The translations under genes and the position numbers were made by a program. The notes beneath the pieces were generated by a model. That model was not told where the DNA came from. It searched no databases and was given only the letters and a program-made list of their open reading frames with translations. From Roseibium sp. MMSF_3412 (GTDB taxonomy: Bacteria; Pseudomonadota; Alphaproteobacteria; Rhizobiales; Stappiaceae): a stretch of 64,000 nt of DNA. The first letter of the stretch is position 1. Each line of letters begins with the position of its first letter. Location: the NCBI RefSeq assembly GCF_030733265.1, contig NZ_JASHJI010000001.1, positions 310,001 through 374,000 on the forward strand, read 5' to 3'. This document shows, piece after piece, positions 44,811 through 52,465 of this stretch.

Positions 44811-45995
44811 TCAGGGTGCGTGAAGCCGTTCGCTACCCAGCTCCGCCTGTCTTTCCTTGAACTCGGCCGCGGCCAGTGACAAACCTCCATTCGAGCCGTC
44901 GACGAAGTGGATGTGCTGGCTGTTGCCGATATCCTGCACAAAACAGGTCATCAAGGCCTCGCTGGAGACGTGCAATCCGAAAATGGCGTCGCCCTCCTCA
45001 TATGCCGTGGCAAGACAGGACTGCAGTGCGTCCAGCTGTGCCGACGACAGATCAAGAACAAGCTGCAGGCTGTCGCCGACCTTGCGGTGATCCGTGTTGA
45101 GACTGAGTTCCTTGAAGTACTTTTTCGGATCGAACGGGCCGACCCTGAAACCGGTCATATAGCTCCAGACAAAAAAGAAGCATTCGACGGAGGTTTTCAC
45201 CCAGCCTTTCGCAAGATTGCGGGCGGATGTCAGGCTGACTTCGAGGCTCAGACCCCGGGGCGGAAACCGGAACTTCAGGTGCGACTTGTCGGCCATCCGG
45301 GTTCGCGTGTCGTCCAACAGCGGATTGAAGCCAAGTTCGCCGGCGATCCTGTCCATCAGTTCGGTGAGCGACTTGCGCCCGGCCGGCTTCATGATCAGCG
45401 AGACGATGTGCCCGTTGAGTGCCGGCAGCGGTTCCCAGCGGCAAGACAATCCTTCCAACGGCGGCAGATCGGTGTCTTCCGATCGTATCGCATAAGGCTT
45501 TACCGAGTCTGGGTTCTTCAGGATGGTATCGGAAATGCCCAGACCGTCGCCAACGATCATGGCCAGATGATTGCCCGGGCTCAGAAGATACTTTCGCACC
45601 CTGATGTCGCCCCCCGCGGCGCGGATGTCGGCAACGGGTATCGCAGCGGCGCGCAGTTCCAGTTCCATCACCTGCCTGGCAAGACCAACCACGCCGGCCA
45701 GCGCATCCGTGCCCTTCTCCAGATCCTTCTGCGGCACCAGCAGGGTGGCTCCGTCGCCGCCGAAAACAAATGGCACGCGGTCCCGTCCGACGCTGTTCAG
45801 AACCGCTGCAATCACTGCGGCGCCAACCATGTTGACGTCCTTGTAGCGGCCCTCTGAAACGGCCTTTCCGGAGCTGACAATGTCCGCGGTCAGGACATAC
45901 CAATCGTCCGGCACAGCCCGGTAGTCCTGCAGATCCGCCACATTGCTGAAATCGGAGAAGCTGGGCAGTTCACGATAGAATTCGTCTGCGGACAC
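44811..45995 (-). CDS. DUF3095 family protein
   Basis: A 394-residue soluble protein. The N-terminal half has VLTADIVSSGKAVSEGRYKDVN and FVFGGDGATLLVP, an arrangement like the metal-binding strands of class III nucleotide cyclases (Asp in TADIV and GGDGA). The C-terminal half has no known domain. DUF3095 proteins are uncharacterised; a nucleotidyl-cyclase-like function is only suggested by the motif order. It is convergent with the EAL gene by 21 bases. Confidence 0.85.
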   Translation of the reverse strand: MSADEFYRELPSFSDFSNVADLQDYRAVPDDWYVLTADIVSSGKAVSEGRYKDVNMVGAAVIAAVLNSVGRDRVPFVFGGDGATLLVPQKDLEKGTDALAGVVGLARQVMELELRAAAIPVADIRAAGGDIRVRKYLLSPGNHLAMIVGDGLGISDTILKNPDSVKPYAIRSEDTDLPPLEGLSCRWEPLPALNGHIVSLIMKPAGRKSLTELMDRIAGELGFNPLLDDTRTRMADKSHLKFRFPPRGLSLEVSLTSARNLAKGWVKTSVECFFFVWSYMTGFRVGPFDPKKYFKELSLNTDHRKVGDSLQLVLDLSSAQLDALQSCLATAYEEGDAIFGLHVSSEALMTCFVQDIGNSQHIHFVDGSNGGLSLAAAEFKERQAELGSERLHAP

Positions 45996-46092
45996 GGCTT
46001 TACCCCCTCAAGTTGCTGAGCGTACGCCGCACGTCGTGAGGCCGATCACAAGAAGCGATGACCTCAGTGTAACTTATTTGTGTAGCGGCAAG

Positions 46093-46737
46093 TCAAATGC
46101 CGGCAAATCGGCTGTCTCTCCAGACGAATACCTTGTCCTGCGGTGCGTCCAGTTTGGGCACATGAACGCTTTCGAGACCCTCAAGAAGACCCCGCACGAC
46201 CCGAAACACGCCACCGTGCGACACCACGACCGTGGGTTTCGAAACGGTCTTGAGCCATGCACCGACCCGCTCGGCGAGCATCTCGTAGCTTTCGCCGCGC
46301 GGCGGCGTGAAGCGCCACTTGTCCGCACGCCGATGCAGGAGCCGCTCCTGCTCGTCATCGGCAAGGTCCTCGAAGGTAAAGCCTTCCCATTCTCCGAATG
46401 TCAGCTCTGCAACGCGCTGTTCGAGACGATAGTCGCCCGCCGGCAAACCCAGACCGGAGCGTAGCAGCTCCATTGTCGACCGTGTGCGTCCAAGCGGCGA
46501 GGACACGAAATCGAAGCCCGCCGGATCAAGACCCTCCTCATCCAGGAAGGCGCGCAGGCGTTCGCCGTTCCCGGCCGCCTGCTCCCGCCCGGTGTCATTC
46601 AGAGGAATGTCGCGGTGGCCCTGCATGCGGCCTTCCCGGTTCCAGTCTGTCTGTCCGTGGCGCACGAACACGAGCAATGCCGGGTCATGGATCCGGGGCA
46701 ACCTTATGTTCGGACCGGGGGAGAACACTTTCGTCAT
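46093..46737 (-). CDS. Histidine phosphatase family (phosphoglycerate mutase-like) protein
   Basis: The 214-residue protein has the phosphohistidine motif VRHGQTDWNREGRMQGHRDIPL (His near residue 25), a conserved Arg and Glu (SSPLGRTRSTMELL; LTFGEWEG) and the second catalytic His in VSHGGVFR. Members include phosphoglycerate mutases and alpha-ribazole or other small-molecule phosphatases; the substrate cannot be told. It lies downstream of fabI on the same strand with a terminator between. Confidence 0.92.
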   Translation of the reverse strand: MTKVFSPGPNIRLPRIHDPALLVFVRHGQTDWNREGRMQGHRDIPLNDTGREQAAGNGERLRAFLDEEGLDPAGFDFVSSPLGRTRSTMELLRSGLGLPAGDYRLEQRVAELTFGEWEGFTFEDLADDEQERLLHRRADKWRFTPPRGESYEMLAERVGAWLKTVSKPTVVVSHGGVFRVVRGLLEGLESVHVPKLDAPQDKVFVWRDSRFAGI

Positions 46738-46782
46738 GCCGTTTCGCCAGACAGGTTGCGAGGCGATCGCCTCGGAAAAGAA

Positions 46783-46804
46783 AATGGCCGGTCACCCGGC
46801 CATT
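46783..46804 (-). terminator. Terminator of fabI
   Basis: AATGGCCGG (46783-46791) pairs perfectly with CCGGCCATT (46796-46804) around a TCAC loop. On the minus strand the stem is followed by TTCTTTTCC. Confidence 0.75.
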
Positions 46805-46811
46805 GATTTGG

Positions 46812-47633
46812 TCAGTCCTTGACGACGGAGATGTCAGGGGCGTCGACCGCCTTCATGCCGACGATATTGTAGCCGCAGTCAACATGCTGGATCTCACCCG
46901 TGACGCCGCGTCCGAGATCGGACAACAGGAACAGGGCGCTGTCACCGACTTCCTCGATCGTGACCGTGCGCCTGAGCGGAGAATTGTATTCGTTCCACTT
47001 CAGGATATAGCGGAAATCGCCGATACCGGATGCCGCAAGGGTCTTGATCGGACCTGCCGAGATCGCGTTGACCCGGATGTTCTGCGGTCCAAGATCCATG
47101 GCAAGGTACTTCACGCTCGTTTCCAGAGCCGCCTTTGCAACCCCCATGACATTGTAATGCGGCATGACCTTCTCAGCGCCGTAATAGGTCAAAGTCAGCA
47201 CCGATCCGCCTTCCGGCATCAGTTTTTCGGCGCGCTGGGTCACGGCTGTCAGCGAGTAGCAGGAAATGTCCATCGTGCGGGCGAAGTTGTCGGAGGACGT
47301 ATCGACGAACCGGCCGGTCAGTTCCGCCTTGTCGGAAAACGCGACGGCGTGGACCACGAAGTCGATCTTGCCCCACTTTTCCTCAAGCAGCTTGAACACG
47401 GCATCGATTGTCTCGCCTTCCGTCACATCGCAGTGTCCGGCAACGATCGCGCCCAACTGGTCCGCAAGCGGTTCGACCCGTTTCTTCAATGCATCGCCCT
47501 GATAGGTCAATGCGAGTTCAGCGCCCGCGTCGGCAAGTGCTTTGGCAATTCCCCAGGCAATCGACTTGTTGTTTGCCACGCCCATGATCAGGCCGCGTTT
47601 GCCATTCATCAGTCCGCGCGCTGCTTCCGCCAT
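46812..47633 (-). CDS. fabI: Enoyl-[acyl-carrier-protein] reductase (NADH)
   Basis: Start at the ATG ending at 47633 (MAEAARGLMNG), because GGAG sits 6 bases upstream; the ATG two codons earlier has no room for a ribosome site. The 273-residue SDR reduces trans-2-enoyl-ACP in type II fatty acid synthesis. It has the GVANNKSIAWGIA cofactor motif, FVVHAVAFSDK, and the catalytic Tyr-x6-Lys pair in HYNVMGVAKAALE. It is a triclosan-type target. Typical length. Confidence 0.96.
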   Translation of the reverse strand: MAEAARGLMNGKRGLIMGVANNKSIAWGIAKALADAGAELALTYQGDALKKRVEPLADQLGAIVAGHCDVTEGETIDAVFKLLEEKWGKIDFVVHAVAFSDKAELTGRFVDTSSDNFARTMDISCYSLTAVTQRAEKLMPEGGSVLTLTYYGAEKVMPHYNVMGVAKAALETSVKYLAMDLGPQNIRVNAISAGPIKTLAASGIGDFRYILKWNEYNSPLRRTVTIEEVGDSALFLLSDLGRGVTGEIQHVDCGYNIVGMKAVDAPDISVVKD

Positions 47634-47801
47634 CTTCATCTCCGAACAGGATTCCCTACCGCCCGAACGGGCTGGCCTCCTATGGCACAAGGGGTTTGTT
47701 CCTTCAAGGCTCGCAGCGACCGAATACACCGTCGACGGCGGTGACAAGTGTCATTATGTTAGCGCGCTCATTTCCGGCTTACCTTAACGAGGATCCCACC
47801 C

Positions 47802-49214
47802 ATGGTGCAGATTGCACATGCCGACCGTTTCGCTGAATTGATCGGCGCTGCGAACGTCCTGACAACGCCCGCGGACCAGGAGCCCTACCTGACCGAGTGG
47901 CGGGATCTTTATCGTGGCGTGACCCCGATCGTGCTGCGTCCGGGGAACACCGAAGAGGTGAGCGCGGTCATGAAATATGCGTATGAGCACGATCTCAGGA
48001 TCGTGCCGCAGGGAGGCAACACAGGTCTCGTTGGCGGCCAGATTCCGCAGGAAACCGGGGATGAATTCGTCCTGTCGCTTGCCAGGCTGACAAAGGTCAG
48101 GGAGGTCGACGCCGCCGGATTTACCATCACGGTCGAGGCCGGCGTGGTGCTGGAAACGCTTCAGAACGAGGCGGAAAAGGTCGACCGGCTGTTTCCCCTG
48201 TCCCTCGGCGCACAGGGGTCCTGCCAGATCGGCGGCAACATCTCCACCAACGCAGGTGGAACCGCGGTGCTGTCCTATGGCAACACACGCGACCTTGTTC
48301 TGGGGCTCGAAGTCGTGCTCCCGACCGGAGAGATCTGGAATGGCCTGAGGACCCTCAGAAAGGACAATACCGGTTATGATTTGAAACAATTATTTATCGG
48401 CGCAGAAGGCACCCTGGGGATAATTACAGCCGCGTCGCTCAAGCTTTATCCAAGACCGAAGAAACTCGAAGCGGCCTTTGTCGGACTGGCAACGCCGCAG
48501 GCGGCGCTCCGCCTGTTCACCACGGCAAAGGCCCAGGCCGGACCTGTTCTGACCGGCTTTGAAATCATGCCGAGGGTCGGGCTCGAATTTTGCCTGGCGC
48601 ACCTGAGCGGTGCGCGCGATCCGCTGACACAAGCACATCCCTGGTACGTGCTCATGGAGCTGTCCAGCGGCTCGGAGGCATTTCCGGTGCGGGATCTTCT
48701 TGAAGGTATTCTCGGCGAAGCCTTCGAAGACGGTCTGGTTGAAGACGCAGCCTTTGCCGAAAGTCTCGCGCAGGTCCAGGACTTCTGGCACATCCGCCAT
48801 GGCATGTCGGAGGTGCAAAAGGCGGAAGGCGGCTCGATCAAGCACGACATATCCGTGCCCGTCGCCTCGGTACCGGACTTTCTCGACAAGGCCATGGCGG
48901 CCGTCGAGGCCTTCGTCCCCGGGTGCAGACCCGTGCCGTTCGGCCATATCGGCGACGGCAACATTCATTTCAATGTCAGCCAGCCCGTCGGTGCCGACAA
49001 GGACGACTACCTGTCAAAATGGGATGCCATGAACGAGATCGTTCACGGCATTGTCGGTGACTTCGGGGGCAGCATCTCCGCCGAGCATGGCATAGGCCGC
49101 CTTAAGCGGGATCTTCTCAAGTCTGTCAAATCCGACATTGAACTGGACCTGATGCGCCGGATCAAACGGGAGTTCGATCCGAAGAGCCTGCTGAATCCGG
49201 GTCGCGTCCTATAA
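47802..49214 (+). CDS. FAD-binding oxidase, GlcD/D-2-hydroxyglutarate dehydrogenase-like
   Basis: The 470-residue flavoprotein has an N-terminal PCMH FAD domain (about 40-215: PQGGNTGLVGGQ, LGAQGSCQIGGNISTNAGG, GAEGTLGIITAA) and a C-terminal FAD-oxidase_C domain with the metal/substrate His motifs GHIGDGNIHFNV and EHGIGRLK. It oxidises a D-2-hydroxy acid such as glycolate, D-lactate or D-2-hydroxyglutarate and passes electrons to a quinone or ETF. No neighbouring genes define which. Confidence 0.93.
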   Translation: MVQIAHADRFAELIGAANVLTTPADQEPYLTEWRDLYRGVTPIVLRPGNTEEVSAVMKYAYEHDLRIVPQGGNTGLVGGQIPQETGDEFVLSLARLTKVREVDAAGFTITVEAGVVLETLQNEAEKVDRLFPLSLGAQGSCQIGGNISTNAGGTAVLSYGNTRDLVLGLEVVLPTGEIWNGLRTLRKDNTGYDLKQLFIGAEGTLGIITAASLKLYPRPKKLEAAFVGLATPQAALRLFTTAKAQAGPVLTGFEIMPRVGLEFCLAHLSGARDPLTQAHPWYVLMELSSGSEAFPVRDLLEGILGEAFEDGLVEDAAFAESLAQVQDFWHIRHGMSEVQKAEGGSIKHDISVPVASVPDFLDKAMAAVEAFVPGCRPVPFGHIGDGNIHFNVSQPVGADKDDYLSKWDAMNEIVHGIVGDFGGSISAEHGIGRLKRDLLKSVKSDIELDLMRRIKREFDPKSLLNPGRVL

Positions 49215-50055
49215 AGAACTACTGATACAATTCTTGAGAGTGAGCGAGTTGTACTCCGTTTTTCTGTGACGACGGCCCTCGTGTTCTTGCTATACCGGAA
49301 CCTGCTGCCGTCAAAGAGACCGCCACCCGCTCAGGTAGCAACCGGCTCTCTCCCGACCGCCCTGTTCGTGAAACAAGTGATTGCAAAACGCCCGGCAGGA
49401 TCCTGATTTGGAAGGCAATTATGATCACGACTGATCGCCGGCATCTGATATCGACATGCACGACAACGTTGATTCCGGAGCCGGATTTGTCCCCAGATTG
49501 TCCGGAGAACTTTCCGCGTTTGAACGTTTGACGCGCAAAAACGTGCGATCGCAGCATAGTTACGTCCAGATTCGGAAGTCTGATACTTGTTAAAAATGAC
49601 TTATTTTTCAATCAGGAAACAAATTTTGTATCGATGAAACTGACGAATTTCATACTCACCTTTTGAAAACTCCCAGAAAAAACCCTCAAAAATTAAATTT
49701 TTCTTAAAAATGCTTGCATGCCAGAAGGCAGAGCAGAAACAGACAGAGGAGGAAGTCTCGAACAGGACTTGCACAAGATCCTGGAGACGATGCAGGGGCA
49801 GGTTTTTCATGTAAATCTTACATACAACCACACCTACATCTTATGGAAGAAAGATACGAGCCGTCTATGACCTCATAAGAATAAGCTATTTGTAAACGTG
49901 GTAAGTAAAAGGTTAATGAAGTGTCATCGGCGCCAATAAGCCAACCGGTCGAAAGACCTAACGAAAGCAAAAAAGAGCAGCGAAGGCGGAATTCGCAGCT
50001 CTTAGACAGTGCACGAGAGAGATAGACCCCATCGCTCTCTCACATGGAGGCCTTA
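49215..50055. other. AT-rich upstream region of dnaA, possible origin or regulatory region
   Basis: About 840 bases. From about 49590 to 49920 the sequence is strongly AT-rich (AAAAATTAAATTTTTCTTAAAAAT at 49688-49711 region and TTTTCATGTAAATCTTACATAC). By eye no copy of the DnaA box TTATCCACA or a one-mismatch version in clusters was seen. Hairpins next to the gene are listed separately. No convincing protein gene was found; weak ORFs are noted as rejected. Confidence 0.5.
49973..50041 (+). promoter_or_regulatory. Two hairpins in the dnaA leader
   Basis: AAGAGC-AGCGAA pairs with TTCGC-A-GCTCTT (about 49973-50003), and GAGAGAG pairs with CTCTCTC (about 50014-50041), the second ending 5 bases before the ribosome site GGAGG. 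This layout could control translation of dnaA. Function is inferred from position only. Confidence 0.45.
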
Positions 50056-51519
50056 ATGCAGGTTCAGAACTTAGCTAGTTCGGATCACTGGGATCGTGTG
50101 AAAAAAGAACTAAAAAATGAACTCGGAGAGGACGTCTTTTCAAACTGGTTCGGGAGGGTAAAACACGAAGAAACCATTGGCGATTCAGTCCGACTTTCCG
50201 TTCCAACACGCTTTCTGAAAAACTGGATCAAGAACCATTACGAAAAGAAACTGGTCGGTCTGTGGAAGCGCGAGATCGACGATATCAACCGCGTTGAACT
50301 GACCGTACGAGGAGCTCTCAGGCCGCGCCAGATCAACGTCAGCCAGCAGCCAAAAGCGATTGCGGCGCGCAGGATCAGCGGGCGTCCGGGCCCTTTCGAA
50401 AGCGTGCCTCAGATCGGCTCATCAGCAAACATCGCGGACATCCCCTGCCTGGCGGATACGGGAGAAGAAGCGGCTGCGGAATTCTTGAGCGGGGCAGCGC
50501 TTAATCCCAAACTCACATTCGAAGCTTTCGCCGAAGGGGCATCCAACAGCCTCGCCTGCGCAGCAATCCGGCAGATCGCAGCGGATCATGATGGTGCCCT
50601 CACCATGCTCTACATGCATTCGGACACCGGCATCGGAAAGACGCATCTGCTTCAGGCAGCCGCCACCGAGGCCAGACGCTCTGGCCGAAGCGTTGCCTAT
50701 CTGTCCGCCGAATTCTTCATGTATCACCTTGTGCCTGCCCTGCGCACACCGGCTTTTCCGGTTCTGCGCCAGGCCATGAAATCCATTGACCTTCTGCTCG
50801 TGGACGATCTTCAGTTCCTGCACGGGAAACAGGGGCATGACGAGTTCAGCAGGACACTGGAGATCCTGATGGAAGCCCCGCGCCAGGTCATCATGGCAGC
50901 AGACAGGGCACCTGAGGCGCTCGGGACCCTGAGCGCGAGGGTCATGCAGCGGATCGAGACCGGGGAAGTCATCGGCATTCAGGCGACAGACTACGCCCTG
51001 CGCCACGAGATCCTCAGAAAACGCGTTGCCGCGGCCCGCCGCACGCATCCGTCGTTTTCGGTTCCCGATGCCGTTGCCGACTACATTGCCCGATACGTGA
51101 TTTCATCGGCCCGCGATCTGGAAGGTGCGCTGAACCGGTTGTTCGCACACAATCAGCTGACCAAACAGCCCGTCACGATGGACCTTGCGGAAAAGACCCT
51201 TCACGACCTCGTCCGCATCGGCGAGCCCCGTGCAATCAAGGTCGAGGAAATCCAGCAGGTGGTGTGCAAGCATTTCAGTGTCACCAAGGCGGACCTGCTG
51301 TCATCATGCCGGGCCCGCACCCTGGTGCGGCCGAGACAGATCGCGATGTACATCGCAAAGGTTGTCACGGGCCGGTCCCTGCCCGAAATCGGCAGGCGCT
51401 TCGGGAACCGCGATCATACAACCGTTCTGCACGCGGTTCGCAAGATCGAAGACATGATCACCAGGGACGATACGCTGGCGCAGGAAGTCGAGCTGCTCAA
51501 ACGGTTGCTCAACACCTGA
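50056..51519 (+). CDS. dnaA: DnaA-type replication initiator with atypical P-loop, possibly a second copy
   Basis: Start at ATG 50056, 5 bases after GGAGG; 487 residues. Domain I (about 5-90, ELGEDVFSNWFGRVK, LSVPTRFLKNWI) and a short linker precede the AAA+ core (about 155-325) and domain IV (about 395-487, RPRQIAMYIAK, FGNRDHTTVLHAVRKIE). In the P-loop the usual GGVGLGKT reads SDTGIGKT (189-196); Lys and Thr are kept but the first Gly is Ser. Walker B is LLLVDDLQF, and the arginine finger (VMQRIETG) and sensor II Arg (SARDLEGALNRL) are present. The usual neighbours of rhizobial dnaA (rpsT, fpg) are missing. Confidence 0.85.
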   Translation: MQVQNLASSDHWDRVKKELKNELGEDVFSNWFGRVKHEETIGDSVRLSVPTRFLKNWIKNHYEKKLVGLWKREIDDINRVELTVRGALRPRQINVSQQPKAIAARRISGRPGPFESVPQIGSSANIADIPCLADTGEEAAAEFLSGAALNPKLTFEAFAEGASNSLACAAIRQIAADHDGALTMLYMHSDTGIGKTHLLQAAATEARRSGRSVAYLSAEFFMYHLVPALRTPAFPVLRQAMKSIDLLLVDDLQFLHGKQGHDEFSRTLEILMEAPRQVIMAADRAPEALGTLSARVMQRIETGEVIGIQATDYALRHEILRKRVAAARRTHPSFSVPDAVADYIARYVISSARDLEGALNRLFAHNQLTKQPVTMDLAEKTLHDLVRIGEPRAIKVEEIQQVVCKHFSVTKADLLSSCRARTLVRPRQIAMYIAKVVTGRSLPEIGRRFGNRDHTTVLHAVRKIEDMITRDDTLAQEVELLKRLLNT

Positions 51520-51655
51520 CCAGCGACAGGGCCACCCCTGCCCTGTCGGCAAGCGGCGGCGCCTGAAAGTCGCCGCAAAGGCAGCCGGGATTGCTGAAAC
51601 CGGTTGCGATAAATACCTCCCACCCCTCAAGCCGCGAAAGCGGCTTGTTTTTTGC
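51520..51655 (+). ncRNA. Candidate structured RNA or long 3' UTR after dnaA
   Basis: Three successive hairpins: CGACAGGG/CCCTGTCG (51524-51548), GCGGCG/CGCCGC (51553-51576) and the GAAA-loop terminator at 51629-51653. Between the last two lies CCTCCCACCCCTC, a CCUCC-rich single-stranded stretch. It starts immediately after the dnaA stop, so it may be processed from the dnaA mRNA or transcribed alone. Confidence 0.4.
51629..51653 (+). terminator. Rho-independent terminator after dnaA
   Basis: AAGCCGC-GAAA-GCGGCTT (51629-51646) with a GNRA loop, followed by GTTTTTTG. A textbook intrinsic terminator. Confidence 0.9.
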
Positions 51656-51859
51656 CGGTTGACAGACGGCATACGGCGACCTACCTACACGACCGGTTTG
51701 AAGGAGCCGGCCGCCCGCAGGCATATGCCGTGGTGAATTCCTTTCAGCGAACCGATCGTTGACTTGTCGACCTTCACAAGACAGTGCAGGACTTGGCAAT
51801 GCGGGCCCCAACGGAAGGCCTTCGCCTTTTGACCCTGCCTTTCTTGAAAAGGTATGACC

Positions 51860-52291
51860 ATGACGCTTCCAAGTGTATCGGAGCTGAAGGCGCAGGCGAA
51901 ACGTCTGCGCAGGGCTCTCAATGAAAACGGCCAATCGCTCTCCCACAGCCAGGCGCTCGAACTTGTTTCGGCGCAACACGGTTTCCGGGACTGGAACACG
52001 GCCTGCGCGACCGCGTCCCGGCCCAATGACTTCCAGTTCCTGGTTGGATCCAGGGTGAGCGGCACATACATGCAGCAGCCCTTCAAGGGTGAAATCAAGG
52101 CACTTTCGAAAACCGGTCCCAAGGATCAGTACCGCGTGACGGTCCAGTTCGATGAACCGGTCGATGTTGTCACGTTCGACAGTTTTTCCGCTTTCCGAAG
52201 CCGGGTGACCTGTCTTGTGCAATCCGATGGCGTCGCGGTCAAGAAGACCTCGAACGGCGAACCCTACATGCGCCTGACGGTTGGAGACTGA
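51860..52291 (+). CDS. Glyoxalase_8-like (glyoxalase-superfamily) small protein
   Basis: Start at ATG 51860, 7 bases after GAAAAGG; 143 residues. The N-terminal helical part (SVSELKAQAKRLRRALNE, then LSHSQALELVSAQHGFRDWNTACA) is the pattern of the Glyoxalase-superfamily domain found in small bacterial proteins, often with DNA or toxin contexts. The rest is a beta-rich domain without metal ligands that I can name. Function unknown. Confidence 0.7.
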   Translation: MTLPSVSELKAQAKRLRRALNENGQSLSHSQALELVSAQHGFRDWNTACATASRPNDFQFLVGSRVSGTYMQQPFKGEIKALSKTGPKDQYRVTVQFDEPVDVVTFDSFSAFRSRVTCLVQSDGVAVKKTSNGEPYMRLTVGD

Positions 52292-52465
52292 TCGAAACAT
52301 GCCGGGTGGATGCGACAAACGTCCACCCGGAAAATCAGTCTTGCGAGCCAGGTGCAGACCGGCGAAACCGTGGGCTGGCAGCAACCATCGCCTCCCGATC
52401 AGCCCCGATAGCGCTGGCATTCAAAAAGACGACGTTGCAATATCTTTTCCCAAGGGGGACATGAT

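Larger units (their letters stand above)
51520..51859. other. Intergenic region between dnaA and the Glyoxalase_8-like gene
   Basis: About 340 bases. The first 135 hold the hairpin series and terminator above. The second part has a GAAGGCCTTC palindrome near 51816-51826, but nothing else recognised; it should contain the promoter of the next gene. Confidence 0.4.

Noticed and set aside
49219..49611. 130-codon minus-strand frame upstream of dnaA
   Set aside because: No recognisable domain or ribosome site, and composition changes through it; better read as non-coding.
49718..49870. 50-codon plus-strand frame in the AT-rich dnaA upstream region
   Set aside because: Plausible start and charged sequence, but no ribosome site at the right distance and no family; too weak to list as a gene.
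49215..50055. DnaA-box cluster marking oriC
   Set aside because: No TTATCCACA or close variant was seen by eye, so an origin cannot be claimed from sequence alone.
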